A DNA stretch of 64,000 nt from Candidatus Manganitrophus noduliformans (GTDB taxonomy: Bacteria; Nitrospirota; Nitrospiria; SBBL01; Manganitrophaceae). Made by a program: the position numbers and the translations under genes. The DNA lies in the NCBI RefSeq assembly GCF_012184425.1, contig NZ_VTOW01000004.1:186001-250000 (forward strand), given 5' to 3'. The first letter of the stretch is position 1, and each line of letters begins with the position of its first letter. The notes below the pieces were generated by a model, which saw only the letters and a program-made list of their open reading frames with translations, was not told the DNA's origin and searched no databases. Shown here piece after piece: positions 1 to 8,529 of this stretch.

Positions 1-2
1 CT

Positions 3-2411
3 GGATCGGCCGGGGTCCCTCCGGAGACCGTCGGGTCGGTCCTTCCCCTCTCCTATGAAAGCCTGATGAACCTCGCCGCCACCCCTCAGGAGATCCTCTT
101 TCAGTCGGCGATGATCCATGCCTACGATGAGGCCCTGGAGCTTCAGGCCAAACTGACCGGCTCCTCGACGGAGCTCCTCGGCATGATCCTCTCTCAGGCG
201 GAATACCAGCAGACGAACGCCTGGTTCACGGCGGGGCAGATGGCGCGGGAATATCTTCCGGCCATGAGAAACCTCGCGGAGATCTTCATTCACGGCCTCT
301 TCGTCGTCATCCTTCTCCTTGCGTTCACCCCACTCTTCCCCGCCGTCCTGAAGATGTTCGGCGTCGGCTTCCTCTGGCTCCAGCTCTGGGGCCCGATTCT
401 TTCCATTATCAATTTTCAGGTGGCCCTCTGGACCCGGGAGGCGCTGCTGTCCACCGATCAGGTCACGATCATGACCCTCTATCAAATCGACTCCGCGCTG
501 GCGGGGAAGCTGGCGCTCGCCTGGGGGATGTCGGCCGCCGCCGTGACCATTGCCTGGTGGATCGCCAACTTTTCTTTCAACGGTGTCGCCTCGGCCATCG
601 CATCCGCGGCAGGGGTCTCGCAGTCGGCGGCCGGCCAGGCCGCATCCACCAGCGGGATGGGGAATATCAGCATGGGGAATGTCCATCTGAGCAGCATGAC
701 GGCGAACAAGGAGAACACCGCAGTGGAGAGGACGGCAGGATGGAGAGAGGAGCGGCACGGCGGGTGGATGGAGGGAGGATACGGGCCGGCCGCGTATACA
801 AACATCACCCCCTGGACCGAGGAAGGGGCGGTCCGGGCGACCCTCAGCAACGTGGGGGGCGCGCTGAATCTCAAAGTGGACGATACCGATACACAGCTTC
901 GCAAGACAGCCTACAACGATTCGAAGCAGCAGGTTCAGGAGATGTTCGGCTCCGAAGCGGCGCAGTTTCGCCAGACCCTGGCCCGGCAGTCGGAGCAGCA
1001 GGCCTCGTCCGGGACGGAGCAGGGTTACGGAGAGAGCATCGAGTCCGGACAATCGGCCCAGTGGCAGAGAACCAACCGGGCTGCAGACCGGGTGGCAAAT
1101 CAGATTGCGGAGAAGTACGGCGTCTCGGCGGATACGGCAAGAGAGATCGCCGAGGAAGCCCTTTTCACGAAAGCGATCAGCGGGGAACTCGGATTTGATG
1201 GTTCGTTGGGACTTCACGCACCCGGGATTGGAGGGGCCGGAATCAAAGGAAAGGTGGAAGGAACATTAGGAGGTCAAAAACGCGGTGAGGAATCATCCGG
1301 TATTCAGGCAAAGAGGCAACACGCTTTTGACGAGGCCCTCAATTCCTTCACCGCACAAGAATCTGAGGAGGCCTGGTCGCTCCATGAGCAGGCCAGGCAG
1401 TCCGAGCAGGCCCGGCATGTACAATCGACTTCCACGGGAGGCCGGGAAAGCACGACGGCCGGCAGCGCCAGGGAGAGCCAGAGCCTGCAGGGCTTCCGGG
1501 AAGGGGTGGCCAGTCTGAACTCCCTTGCGCACGAGATCAGCCAGGCCGAAGGAAGGTCCATTGTCCTGAGCCAGGACCAGATACCGGGGTTCATCAACTA
1601 CATCGGCAAACAGGGCGGGGAGCAGGAAAGCTTTGTGGTGCGGAAGGTGATCGATGCCGCGAGAGAAGGCCGTGTGGACGACACCCACATTGCAGGGAAA
1701 ACAGTGGCAGACTGGATCCGGGAATACAAAACCGATCTTGACAGAAAGCACCTTGCCGGTCCCGAACGGGCGGAGCTTTTTGGAAAGGGATCTTCTCTGG
1801 AAAGAGGCGTGGACGCACGGATCAAGGGCGATAAAGATATGACCTCTCGCGAGCAGGGTCAAATCCGGTCCTGGGTGGAAGATCGTCAGACAGTGACACG
1901 CGATCAAATTGAGGGTGGAAAAAGCAACGTCAGCTCGAAGAGGGAGGGGGTCGAGCAGAAGGTGGAAGATACTCGCGGAAAGGCCGGAGCCGAAGTCGAG
2001 TCTGGAAAAGCTGGCATTTCTGAAAAGCAGGGGAAGATCAGCCAGGGAGGGGAAGCCCTGAAAGAGCGCGTAGAGAAATTTCAGGACCAAGGAGTCAACC
2101 TTAATCGGGTCGCAGGCGAAGCGGTGATACCGGATTTTGTCAAGGAAAAGCTGAACCTTCAGTGGATGGAGGGAGTGGGAAGCCAGCTCTCCCAGGGCCG
2201 CAGAGAGCTCTTTCCGGAAGGAGCCAATGTCCCTCACCCGAATTTCTACGGCGGGGGACCCAGCAAGGAAATTCTGGATCGGGCGCAACAGCATCCGGAA
2301 AAAACACTGGAAATGATCGATCAACAGCGGGAGGAGATGTACAAGAACTTAGAGAGTGTGTACCGGACGATAGAAAAGATGGATCATGTGGGAAAAGAAG
2401 AAGAGCGCTGA
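3..2411 (+). CDS. TraG N-terminal-domain-like conjugation protein (5' partial)
   Basis: The reading frame is open to the first base of the window, so the true start lies to the left; the first ATG (66) has no convincing ribosome site. The protein has hydrophobic segments near residues 70-125 and 145-175 (counted from the ATG at 66), then about 600 hydrophilic residues rich in Gln, Glu, Ser and Gly with predicted helical, coiled-coil-like stretches. This layout, membrane-embedded N-terminal part with a long soluble tail, is that of the TraG_N family, the inner-membrane mating-pair stabilisation and entry-exclusion protein of F-like type IV secretion systems. The family call is inferred from layout and general sequence feel, not from a decisive motif. 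It is the only transfer gene inside the window, so the rest of the transfer operon should lie further left. Confidence 0.7.
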   Translation, partial: GSAGVPPETVGSVLPLSYESLMNLAATPQEILFQSAMIHAYDEALELQAKLTGSSTELLGMILSQAEYQQTNAWFTAGQMAREYLPAMRNLAEIFIHGLFVVILLLAFTPLFPAVLKMFGVGFLWLQLWGPILSIINFQVALWTREALLSTDQVTIMTLYQIDSALAGKLALAWGMSAAAVTIAWWIANFSFNGVASAIASAAGVSQSAAGQAASTSGMGNISMGNVHLSSMTANKENTAVERTAGWREERHGGWMEGGYGPAAYTNITPWTEEGAVRATLSNVGGALNLKVDDTDTQLRKTAYNDSKQQVQEMFGSEAAQFRQTLARQSEQQASSGTEQGYGESIESGQSAQWQRTNRAADRVANQIAEKYGVSADTAREIAEEALFTKAISGELGFDGSLGLHAPGIGGAGIKGKVEGTLGGQKRGEESSGIQAKRQHAFDEALNSFTAQESEEAWSLHEQARQSEQARHVQSTSTGGRESTTAGSARESQSLQGFREGVASLNSLAHEISQAEGRSIVLSQDQIPGFINYIGKQGGEQESFVVRKVIDAAREGRVDDTHIAGKTVADWIREYKTDLDRKHLAGPERAELFGKGSSLERGVDARIKGDKDMTSREQGQIRSWVEDRQTVTRDQIEGGKSNVSSKREGVEQKVEDTRGKAGAEVESGKAGISEKQGKISQGGEALKERVEKFQDQGVNLNRVAGEAVIPDFVKEKLNLQWMEGVGSQLSQGRRELFPEGANVPHPNFYGGGPSKEILDRAQQHPEKTLEMIDQQREEMYKNLESVYRTIEKMDHVGKEEER

Positions 2412-2426
2412 TGATGTCGATCTGAT

Positions 2427-2642
2427 CTAGCGGCGCCGGAATAGAGAGTACCTCTTAGAACCAATAACATGTCGGTCATTGTCTAAATCACGTTCCACTT
2501 TCTTCCAAGCGGACATTTCATCGTCCTCCCACAGGTGCATTTCCTCTTTCCCTGCCATTGTCCTGCCGCCCAGTTTCCTGCCGATATACGCGATAAGCAA
2601 GACGATTACGACACCCAGAGAAACTAAAATAAAAATTACCAT
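2427..2642 (-). CDS. Small single-pass membrane protein
   Basis: This 71-residue protein begins with one strongly hydrophobic helix (residues 1-22) followed by a basic stretch and a charged, Trp-containing cytoplasmic tail. A GAGGA ribosome site lies 8-9 nt upstream of the ATG, which supports it as a real gene. It is convergent with the TraG-like gene, with only 15 nt between the two stop codons. I do not recognise a family; a small accessory membrane protein of the transfer or partition region is possible but unsupported. Confidence 0.5.
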   Translation of the reverse strand: MVIFILVSLGVVIVLLIAYIGRKLGGRTMAGKEEMHLWEDDEMSAWKKVERDLDNDRHVIGSKRYSLFRRR

Positions 2643-2995
2643 AAGATTTTTCCTCGTTGGTCACCGCCTTGTGGCATCAAAGAATTGCGATATCATCATA
2701 ACAGGAAATATAGCGTGAGCCAATCTGTGATGCCGTGAGGCGGTCCGCACTTCTCCATTCGCGTGAGAGTCTGTCCAGCAAGATGCTCATCCGTCGTCAT
2801 TAAGAGTAAGGGTACAACAAAACGCATCAGGAATCAAATAATCCGTTACAATCACAGATACCTGGATTACTTGCGATGTGAGGATGGGTGATTCTGGACA
2901 TCGAACGTCTCTCTTTCTTTTTGGAAAGAATGCCACAGTTCAGAGGTTCATAAAAGGGCTTTTATCAACGAGGGAGTCTCCCCGACCTATATCAA
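2643..2995. other. Gap without recognisable gene
   Basis: About 350 bases between the small membrane protein and the nuclease-like gene. I see no credible reading frame, tRNA or strong terminator here. It should contain the promoter of the leftward small membrane gene. Confidence 0.4.
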
Positions 2996-3932
2996 TCAGA
3001 TCTCAAGTTCTACGAATACCGCCGCGTGGTCAGAGGCATGCTCCCCCTTCTTTCTGATTTTGGAGTTCTGCTCATCGAGTTTGAGACCAGGGGTGGTGGA
3101 GAGCATCCCGCTCCGGTCAATGAAGGGGTTGCGGGCCTGCCCAGCCAGAGAACGTGAGAGGAGAATGTGGTCGAGCTGATTGTGTTCCTTGCCGCCCTTG
3201 TAGTAATGAGTCCAGCGATCCTGTGGCTGAAGTTTCTCAAAGGCGCTGGTCACCGGGAGTTCAAAGAGCGGTTGAAGGGGATCAGACCCCGGCGTATCAT
3301 TCATATCCCCCAGGATAATATAAGCGCCCTCGCTATCTTTAAACCGCTCTTTGACCCGGTCCCGTACCGCCTCGGCCTGCCGTTTTCTCAAGGCATCGCT
3401 TGACCCCTTTTTTCCCACCTCCCGTTTGGACTTGAGGTGATTTACGAAGAGCGTGAAAAGTTTCTCCCTCTGATGGCTGTGAATGTCGACCTCCAGGAGA
3501 TCCCGGGAGAAGATGTACCGTTCCCTCTGCCCTTGCGGCCTGAACTTGAGGTACTGATGGGTCCGGACATTGCCGATTGGAAGTTTGCTGAGCAGCCCGA
3601 TGTCGATCCAGCGGGGGTCGTTCCCTTCGATCAGAAGTGCGTAGGGGTAGCGATATTTGAGGCAAGAACGGTTGAAGGACCGGAGGGTGTCGAGGTCATC
3701 CACTTCCTGTAAGGCCAGGACATCCGCATTGTTCTTCCTGATGACTTCTGAGAGCCTGTCCAGTTTTTCCTGGCTGAGCTTGATGTTCTTGAACCGCCTG
3801 TCTTTGGTGATGTCGAGGAAGTCGCTGGGAGGGGTTCCATAGGGGATCTTCATCCGGCTCGACTTGTACTTTTCATGAAACCGTTCGATCAGGTTCTCGA
3901 TATTGTAGCTGCCGATCTTGATCCTCCCCCAT
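2996..3932 (-). CDS. Endonuclease/exonuclease/phosphatase-family protein with an apparent frameshift at its start
   Basis: The body of the protein belongs to the EEP (exonuclease III/DNase I-like) metal-dependent phosphoesterase fold: LALQEVDD near the start, a GDMNDTPGSDP block, and a C-terminal SDHAAVFVEL block carrying the catalytic Asp-His. The longest uninterrupted frame starts at 3853 and gives 285 residues, but it lacks the family's first motif. Upstream, a perfect AGGAGG precedes an ATG at 3930-3932 whose frame dies after 19 codons. The frame shifted by one base instead encodes RIKIGSYNIENLIERFHEKY, the expected motif with its catalytic Asn. Removing one base from the run of five C (plus strand, 3926-3930) joins start and body. 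Either the gene is freshly inactivated or the run is miscounted. It is last in the leftward parM operon. Confidence 0.75.
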
Positions 3933-3973
3933 CGCTGCCTCCTGTTGACCGCATGGTGGTTAAGGCGTTCGGC

Positions 3974-4456
3974 TCAATGCGGATTGCCAGCCGTAAAGAG
4001 CGCCCGATAAACTCGCCAAGCATACCAAATCCGGCGGCTTCTGTCACCAGAATGGTATCGGCCCACCGCTTCCCAGAAGGGATATTGAGAAAAGTAAAAA
4101 CGGAGAATCGCCGCGCCGGCCCAGATATTGATATGATCATCCAGCAATTGGACTTTGGTCAATCCTAACCTTCTTCCCCAGATCCGGTAGTTGATTTGCA
4201 TGAGGCCGATATCCACATTGTCGGGGGCCGCTTTTAAAATTTCTTCCGCCTCCTCCCGGCTTGAAGGGTAGACCGCCTCTCCGTTGAGGTTCAGCGCCCA
4301 GGGATGATGAGAACTCTCCACCCTGGAGATGGCAACCAGCAGTTGCACGGGAATTCCGGTGACCCGGCTGGCATCGGTGAAAGGATCCTGCGCAGCGCTA
4401 CGGGCTGGCGTCGAAAGAAGAAAGCCGGCGAAGATGAACACCAACGGCATCGACAC
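3974..4456 (-). CDS. Lytic transglycosylase (SLT domain), VirB1-like
   Basis: A 160-residue exported muramidase-type protein. The first 20-odd residues form a signal peptide (hydrophobic core, cleavage after SARS-AAQ-like sequence). The mature part has the SLT signature: ISRVESS with the catalytic Glu, then IGLMQIN, and a C-terminal AVGRYHSGD/YAWRVY region. Such small transglycosylases open the peptidoglycan for type IV secretion machines, which fits the TraG-like gene nearby. The stop lies about 41 nt before the AGGAGG of the EEP gene, and the start directly follows the ParR-like gene, so it is read from the parM operon. Confidence 0.85.
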   Translation of the reverse strand: MSMPLVFIFAGFLLSTPARSAAQDPFTDASRVTGIPVQLLVAISRVESSHHPWALNLNGEAVYPSSREEAEEILKAAPDNVDIGLMQINYRIWGRRLGLTKVQLLDDHINIWAGAAILRFYFSQYPFWEAVGRYHSGDRSRRIWYAWRVYRALFTAGNPH

Positions 4457-4457
4457 C

Positions 4458-4856
4458 TCACTCCAGATCAGGCTTAAAGATGGAGCCGATCACCCGTCTG
4501 GCGGCCTGACCGATCCCCGGTTGGGGAGGATTGGATTTCCTGGGAGAGGGTATTGGCTGAATGACCTTCAGGAGGAGACCTTTCATCCTCTGTGAGCGCA
4601 TCCGCTTCGGAACCCCGGACAGCCAGAGGAGAATTTGCCGGTCGGTCTCCCTCTTCGGATTGAGACGGAACTGAAAAGAGATGAGGAAGTGATCCGGCGG
4701 CGGGTTATCTTTGAGTACGCTCAGGAGCGCTTCCCGAATCTTCCCCGATCGTTTCCTATTCGGGATCGCCAGAAGCCAGGCGTGAATGGCCCGGTCTTCT
4801 TCATAACCCGGATTCAGATAAAGCTTGAAGGAAGTTTTCCGCTCATGCCTCATCAT
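4458..4856 (-). CDS. ParR-like protein with two tandem ribbon-helix-helix repeats
   Basis: The gene starts inside the last codons of the ParM-like gene (ATGATG at 4856-4851 overlapping its stop), so the two are translationally coupled. The protein contains the same motif twice: FKLYLNP then DRAIHAWLLAIPNRKRSGKIREALL, and FQFRLNP then DRQILLWLSGVPKRMRSQRMKGLLL. The pattern of a short strand with LNP, a helix with aromatic residues, a Pro-Arg-x-Arg-Ser turn and a second helix is the ribbon-helix-helix DNA-binding form of ParR centromere-binding proteins, which normally occur once per chain. Position after a ParM-type actin is exactly where parR is expected. The rest is a basic, Pro-rich tail. 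An alternative start at 4889 would extend the overlap and looks unlikely. Confidence 0.65.
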   Translation of the reverse strand: MMRHERKTSFKLYLNPGYEEDRAIHAWLLAIPNRKRSGKIREALLSVLKDNPPPDHFLISFQFRLNPKRETDRQILLWLSGVPKRMRSQRMKGLLLKVIQPIPSPRKSNPPQPGIGQAARRVIGSIFKPDLE

Positions 4857-5823
4857 AGTACCGGGCCCCCTTGTAGAATCCCCGGACATTGGCCTGCTGG
4901 GGATCGTCCATAAAGATCATCCTTGGGAAGGTCCGGATCAGATAGGGTTTCAGGTGGGAGCTTCCTCCCCCGGTGCAGATCATCCGGTTCAGCTTCTCCC
5001 CCTCCCATCGCTGGCGGATCCAGGAGATGATCTGATCGGCCAGACCCGCAAGATCGGATTCAAGAAGAGAGGGATTGATCGCCGTCCGCTCCCCGAACCG
5101 GCAGAGTATCCCTTCAGAGAGGGCCTCCTCGGTCGATTTGAGGTCCCAGTTGCCGCGATAGGTCGCAGAGAATTTGGAGACGGCCGCCTGGTAGATGGCG
5201 CTCATCCCCTGTTTGATGCTCCCGGAGAGCTTGTGCGCGTACTCCCCGGAGCGCATCAGAACAAAGTCGGTCGTTTTGTAACCGATATCGATGATGCCGA
5301 CCGGACCCTCCATGTACTCCTCATTCAGGCCTTCCGGGGCGTAGAGCAGATCCATGAAGGCCCCGCAGGGTTGCGGGATGACGGTGAGGTTTTTGATCAC
5401 AAAGGAAACGTCTTCTCCTGCTACCGAAAGATCAAACCGGCCGCGCAGGGTTTTCTCGATGACCTTCCGGTCCTCGAAATCATCCACCGGCAGCCCGGTG
5501 ATGACCGAGAAAGCCTCTTCAGGAGATTCCACGAAGAGGGAGATGGCCGCAAGAAAGAGGAGTTTGAACTCCGGCGTCTCTGTTCGGACCCGGTCCAGGG
5601 TGGCATGGGCGAACCGGCCTTGATTTAAAGCGAGGTGTCCGACGAAATAAGTTTTCTCCTCCAGCGTGACCGCCAGATGATGGAGTCGATCGGATTCGTT
5701 CTGCCAGGAGGGCTTGAAACTGATCTCCACCGGCGGACTGACCACCGAAGGGAAGACGATGGCTTTTTTATCATCCATCGCCTTGGTATATCCGAAGCCG
5801 ACATCCAGTCCGAGATAGTGCAT
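4843..5823 (-). CDS. parM: ParM/StbA-type actin-like segregation ATPase
   Basis: The 326-residue protein carries the actin-fold ATPase motifs: LGLDVGFGYTK at the N-terminus (phosphate 1), GIIDIGYKTTDFVLM mid-protein (phosphate 2) and CTGGGSSHLKPYL (adenosine). This is the Alp/ParM-like family that polymerises to push replicons apart. The start at 5823 is chosen because AGGAGG lies 8 nt upstream; an upstream in-frame start at 5868 has no ribosome site. It heads a leftward operon with the ParR-like, transglycosylase and EEP genes. In integrative elements such systems stabilise the excised circular form. Repeats just upstream (5860-5911) could be the operator or centromere. Confidence 0.85.
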   Translation of the reverse strand: MHYLGLDVGFGYTKAMDDKKAIVFPSVVSPPVEISFKPSWQNESDRLHHLAVTLEEKTYFVGHLALNQGRFAHATLDRVRTETPEFKLLFLAAISLFVESPEEAFSVITGLPVDDFEDRKVIEKTLRGRFDLSVAGEDVSFVIKNLTVIPQPCGAFMDLLYAPEGLNEEYMEGPVGIIDIGYKTTDFVLMRSGEYAHKLSGSIKQGMSAIYQAAVSKFSATYRGNWDLKSTEEALSEGILCRFGERTAINPSLLESDLAGLADQIISWIRQRWEGEKLNRMICTGGGSSHLKPYLIRTFPRMIFMDDPQQANVRGFYKGARYYDEA

Positions 5824-5859
5824 GAGATGAACCTCCTTTTTGTTTTGTCCCCCCTGTTC

Positions 5860-5911
5860 GGGTGACAACGGGTTGATGAAAAGGGTTCTGTCACCCGTCG
5901 TTGGGTGACAG
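5860..5911. repeat. Three copies of GGGTGACA upstream of the parM-like gene
   Basis: GGGTGACA occurs at 5860-5867 and 5903-5910, with its inverse TGTCACCC at 5889-5896. The last two form a near-perfect stem of nine bases around GTCGTT. The site sits between the unknown gene ending at 5891 and parM, where ParM systems usually keep parC and the promoter that ParR binds. It could alternatively act as a terminator, although no good U-tract follows on the minus strand. Confidence 0.45.
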
Positions 5912-6889
5912 GCGCCACGGACAGCTTTCGATGGAAGCCTTGGCCAGATCGACGACCTGGAGGATGATCTCTCGCGAGACGTTGTGATAACCGGCGTGGT
6001 GCTCCATATCCACCTCCTGTCCGGATCGGATCTGGCCTCGGATCTCCAGGTAGGTGGCGGAGAACTTCTCGTGTTCTCCTCCGTTTTCGTCTGCCAGATC
6101 GCGAAGTTGCTCTAAGATTCGCCGCTCTCTGTGTCCGAACCAATCCCGCCAGGCCCTCCAGGCGGCGGAGGATGTTCTGGCCGCCGTCCGGATTTTCAGG
6201 CCGAACCTTGCCGCGGTCTTGTTTTTTCCAAACCGCGACGAGAAGAGCGCCCGGGGGGAATGCTCGAAATAGAAGGTGATGTGATCTCTTTCGTAGACAT
6301 GCTCGATTTCCCGAAGGAGGGGCGGTTTACATCGGCCTATCAGCGTTTCTAATCGATCGTCGGGTGAATCGTTGAATTTGTACTTCGGGATGTAGACGCG
6401 CCGGCCTGCCAGTCCGCATCGGCGCGCTAGGTCAAAGAGTGCCTTCAGATCAGGTTTCCCCATCCCCATTTCTGTATGATTTTCCGCGACCGATTCGACA
6501 CCCCTGGTGCCAGCCTTTTGAGCCATGTTCCCCCTTGAACTAATAATGCCAATCTCATCTTCAGAGGACATCCCCCCTCGTGCCACGCGTTTGCCACAGT
6601 CCGGCGGCTTCCCCTCTCCCTTGAGATCATCTTTCCTGTTTGCCGATTTTCCTCCGTGTCGATCCATCTTCGGTTCTTTCCTTTCCGGCGGATCTGGTTT
6701 TTCCTGCTCGACGCCCAGCCTATCGCCGGTTGATCGAGCTACTTCCGCCTTGACTGCATCCGCTTGAACTGTACACAGAAGTGGCACACCTGTGCTTCCG
6801 GGATTGCGACAGAATTTTCCTCTTTCCGTCCGGTCTTTCGCCTCCTCCGGGTTGGCCTCCGTCGTAACGTCGTTTTGAGTGGGCGGCAT
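5891..6889 (-). CDS. Hypothetical protein upstream of parM
   Basis: Up to 332 residues. The first 120 are hydrophilic, Pro/Lys/Glu-rich and of low complexity; the C-terminal 200 look folded, with an aromatic- and Arg-rich central part and a helical end. I recognise no family. The start is uncertain: the ATG at 6889 has only a weak GAGAGGG far upstream, while an ATG at 6526 follows AAGGGGGAAC and would give about 211 residues that match the folded part. Its stop overlaps the GGGTGACA palindrome in front of parM, and it may be the first gene of the partition operon. Confidence 0.5.
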   Translation of the reverse strand: MPPTQNDVTTEANPEEAKDRTERGKFCRNPGSTGVPLLCTVQADAVKAEVARSTGDRLGVEQEKPDPPERKEPKMDRHGGKSANRKDDLKGEGKPPDCGKRVARGGMSSEDEIGIISSRGNMAQKAGTRGVESVAENHTEMGMGKPDLKALFDLARRCGLAGRRVYIPKYKFNDSPDDRLETLIGRCKPPLLREIEHVYERDHITFYFEHSPRALFSSRFGKNKTAARFGLKIRTAARTSSAAWRAWRDWFGHRERRILEQLRDLADENGGEHEKFSATYLEIRGQIRSGQEVDMEHHAGYHNVSREIILQVVDLAKASIESCPWRLSPNDG

Positions 6890-6971
6890 TTTTAAAAGCC
6901 CTCTCCCGACGCGCCGTCCCCCTTTTCTGATAAAGGAAAGGCGAGAGATGTTACGACGCTCCGTCCTTAAA

Positions 6972-7014
6972 ACCGAAAAATGAATCCGGTCCCCTGTGGG
7001 GTGGAGCGAGCCCC
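6972..7014 (+). promoter_or_regulatory. Divergent copy of the CGAAAAAYGA/GGGG-hairpin leader element
   Basis: ACCGAAAAATGAAT is followed by GGGG and, after a GC-rich loop, CCCCTGG. It resembles the three well-conserved copies at 8459, 14414 and 21821 but the spacing and stem differ. It lies upstream of the RNase H gene. Confidence 0.35.
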
Positions 7015-7101
7015 TGGCCCCTCCACCCCTCCCGGAGAGGAGTCCTCCCGGCCGGGCGGGTTTTCCGGTTGGGCTCTTCGATGTGCGATCCGCTGTGTGA
7101 T

Positions 7102-7152
7102 GAGAAAAATGATTCCTCCCGTTTCCGGGGCCTCGGCTTTGTGGAGCCCCTG
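7102..7152 (+). promoter_or_regulatory. Second divergent copy of the leader element before RNase H
   Basis: GAGAAAAATGATT is followed by CCGGGGC and GAGCCCCTG, ending about 30 nt before the RNase H start codon. Position relative to the gene matches the conserved copies better than the one at 6972, but the stem is longer-looped. Confidence 0.4.
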
Positions 7153-7184
7153 AAGAGAAGGGGCGAAAACAAGGAGGTGCGAAG

Positions 7185-7766
7185 ATGGAGCAGAGGAATC
7201 AAATGGATCAGACGGTTTGTCTTCGACGAAGGGAGAGGAGACCTCCGGCTACTATCAAATCTGCCCTTTCTGAAATTGCCCCGAGTCGATCTTCCGATTG
7301 CATCGAAGTCTGGTACGACGGATGCTGCGAGCCGGTCAATCCGGGTGGCAATGCCGCCTGTGGGATCGTGATCAAGCGGGGCGGCCAGGTCCTCTGGCAG
7401 GAATCCCGCTACATTGGAAGTGGCCCTGCAATGTCGAACAACGTCGCCGAGTACGGCGGGATGATCGCCGCGCTGGAGTATCTGATCGAAAAAGGGCTGA
7501 CCCATTTCCCGGTGGTCTTGCATGGAGACAGCATGCTGTCGGTCCGTCAGATGACCGGGGAGTGGCGGATCAAGGGAGGACGCTATCTCCCCTACTACCT
7601 GAAGGCGAAGGAACTGGCCCGGCAGTTTTCGGACATCACCTTTCTCTGGATTCCGAGGGAGGAGAATGCCGAAGCCGACACGCTCTCCAAGGCCGTCCTG
7701 AAAGAGCAGGGAATCCGGTTCCGCATCCAGAAGGAGGAGAACGGCGTCGGAGGGAGGAGACCATGA
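7185..7766 (+). CDS. Ribonuclease H-like protein
   Basis: A 193-residue protein with an RNase HI-type fold and all four acidic active-site positions: D45 in VWYDGCC, E89 in NNVAEYGG, D115 in LHGDSML and D165 in NAEADTLS. It should cleave RNA in RNA-DNA hybrids, for example removing primers or R-loops during replication of the element. The first 37 residues are basic and outside the domain. AAGGAGG lies ahead of the chosen ATG. The stop overlaps the ATG of the SLOG gene by ATGA, so the two are coupled. Confidence 0.85.
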   Translation: MEQRNQMDQTVCLRRRERRPPATIKSALSEIAPSRSSDCIEVWYDGCCEPVNPGGNAACGIVIKRGGQVLWQESRYIGSGPAMSNNVAEYGGMIAALEYLIEKGLTHFPVVLHGDSMLSVRQMTGEWRIKGGRYLPYYLKAKELARQFSDITFLWIPREENAEADTLSKAVLKEQGIRFRIQKEENGVGGRRP

Positions 7767-8437
7767 GGACGATCATCGCAGGATCGAGAACGATCAACGA
7801 TTCCCTTCTTGTCGAGCAAGCGGTCCGCGAGAGCGGCTTCAGGATCACCGAGGTTCTCTCCGGAGGCGCGCGGGGTGTCGATTGTCTTGGGGAGGAATGG
7901 GCGCGGCGCAACGGCGTTCCGGTCAGGCATTTCCCTGCGGACTGGGAGCGCTACGGAAAACGGGCTGGGTATGTTCGAAATGAGGAGATGGCCGATCGCG
8001 CAGAGGCGTTGATTTCCGTATGGGACGGCCGTAGCCCCGGGACAGGACAGATGATCGAGATCGCCAAGAGAAAAGGGTTGAAGGTGTTTGTTCTCACCCC
8101 GAATGGGAAGGCGACTCAAAGGTCTGTATCCGGAAAGATCGTCTACGACAGGGCCTTCTCTCCGGATTCCGGGGGTGGTGAGGCCCGGGCCGTGATCGTC
8201 GATGACTCGGACGACGATCATATCGCGTTCCGGTTCGGGATCACCGAGCATTCAGGCGGGGGCAGAGAGGTCGTCACCTTTCAGGAGAAGATCCGGGAGG
8301 AATGCGTCGGTGTCCCAAATCCCGTCCGCCGGACCCTCTGGCAGAATCTCTACCGGCAGGCCAGGGAGGAGTTGGAGCGGGAGATCCGGATCGCGACCGA
8401 TCCCCATTACGACCTTCCGGAGCGGGAGGTCTATTAG
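7763..8437 (+). CDS. SLOG (DUF2493/YspA-like) nucleotide-binding protein
   Basis: A 224-residue protein. The N-terminal 110 residues show the SLOG Rossmann signature: TIIAGSRTI at the start, LSGGARGVDCLGEEWARRNG and a VRNEEMADRAEALISVWDG segment. SLOG domains bind nucleotides or nucleotide-derived signals; many lie in plasmids, phages and conflict systems. The C-terminal half is unassigned: an acidic VIVDDSDDDHIAF stretch and a helical Arg/Glu-rich end. It overlaps RNase H by four bases behind a GGAGGAGA ribosome site. Confidence 0.75.
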   Translation: MRTIIAGSRTINDSLLVEQAVRESGFRITEVLSGGARGVDCLGEEWARRNGVPVRHFPADWERYGKRAGYVRNEEMADRAEALISVWDGRSPGTGQMIEIAKRKGLKVFVLTPNGKATQRSVSGKIVYDRAFSPDSGGGEARAVIVDDSDDDHIAFRFGITEHSGGGREVVTFQEKIREECVGVPNPVRRTLWQNLYRQAREELEREIRIATDPHYDLPEREVY

Positions 8438-8458
8438 CGCCCGCCGGAAGGAGAGAGG

Positions 8459-8507
8459 CGAAAAACGACCTGAGAGAATGTTTTGACCAGGGGCAGTAGG
8501 CCCCTGG
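8459..8507 (+). promoter_or_regulatory. Conserved leader element, copy A
   Basis: CGAAAAACGA (8459-8468), a 19-nt spacer with TTTT, then the perfect 8-bp stem CCAGGGGC/GCCCCTGG around AGTAG. It lies 22 nt before the start codon of the 80-residue gene at 8530. Copies with the identical spacer length are at 14414 and 21821. Confidence 0.65.
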
Positions 8508-8529
8508 AACCCGATATCAGGAGGAGAAG

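Noticed and set aside
4825-5628. A 267-codon plus-strand frame opposite parM
   Set aside because: Actin-fold motifs and the ribosome site favour the minus-strand gene.
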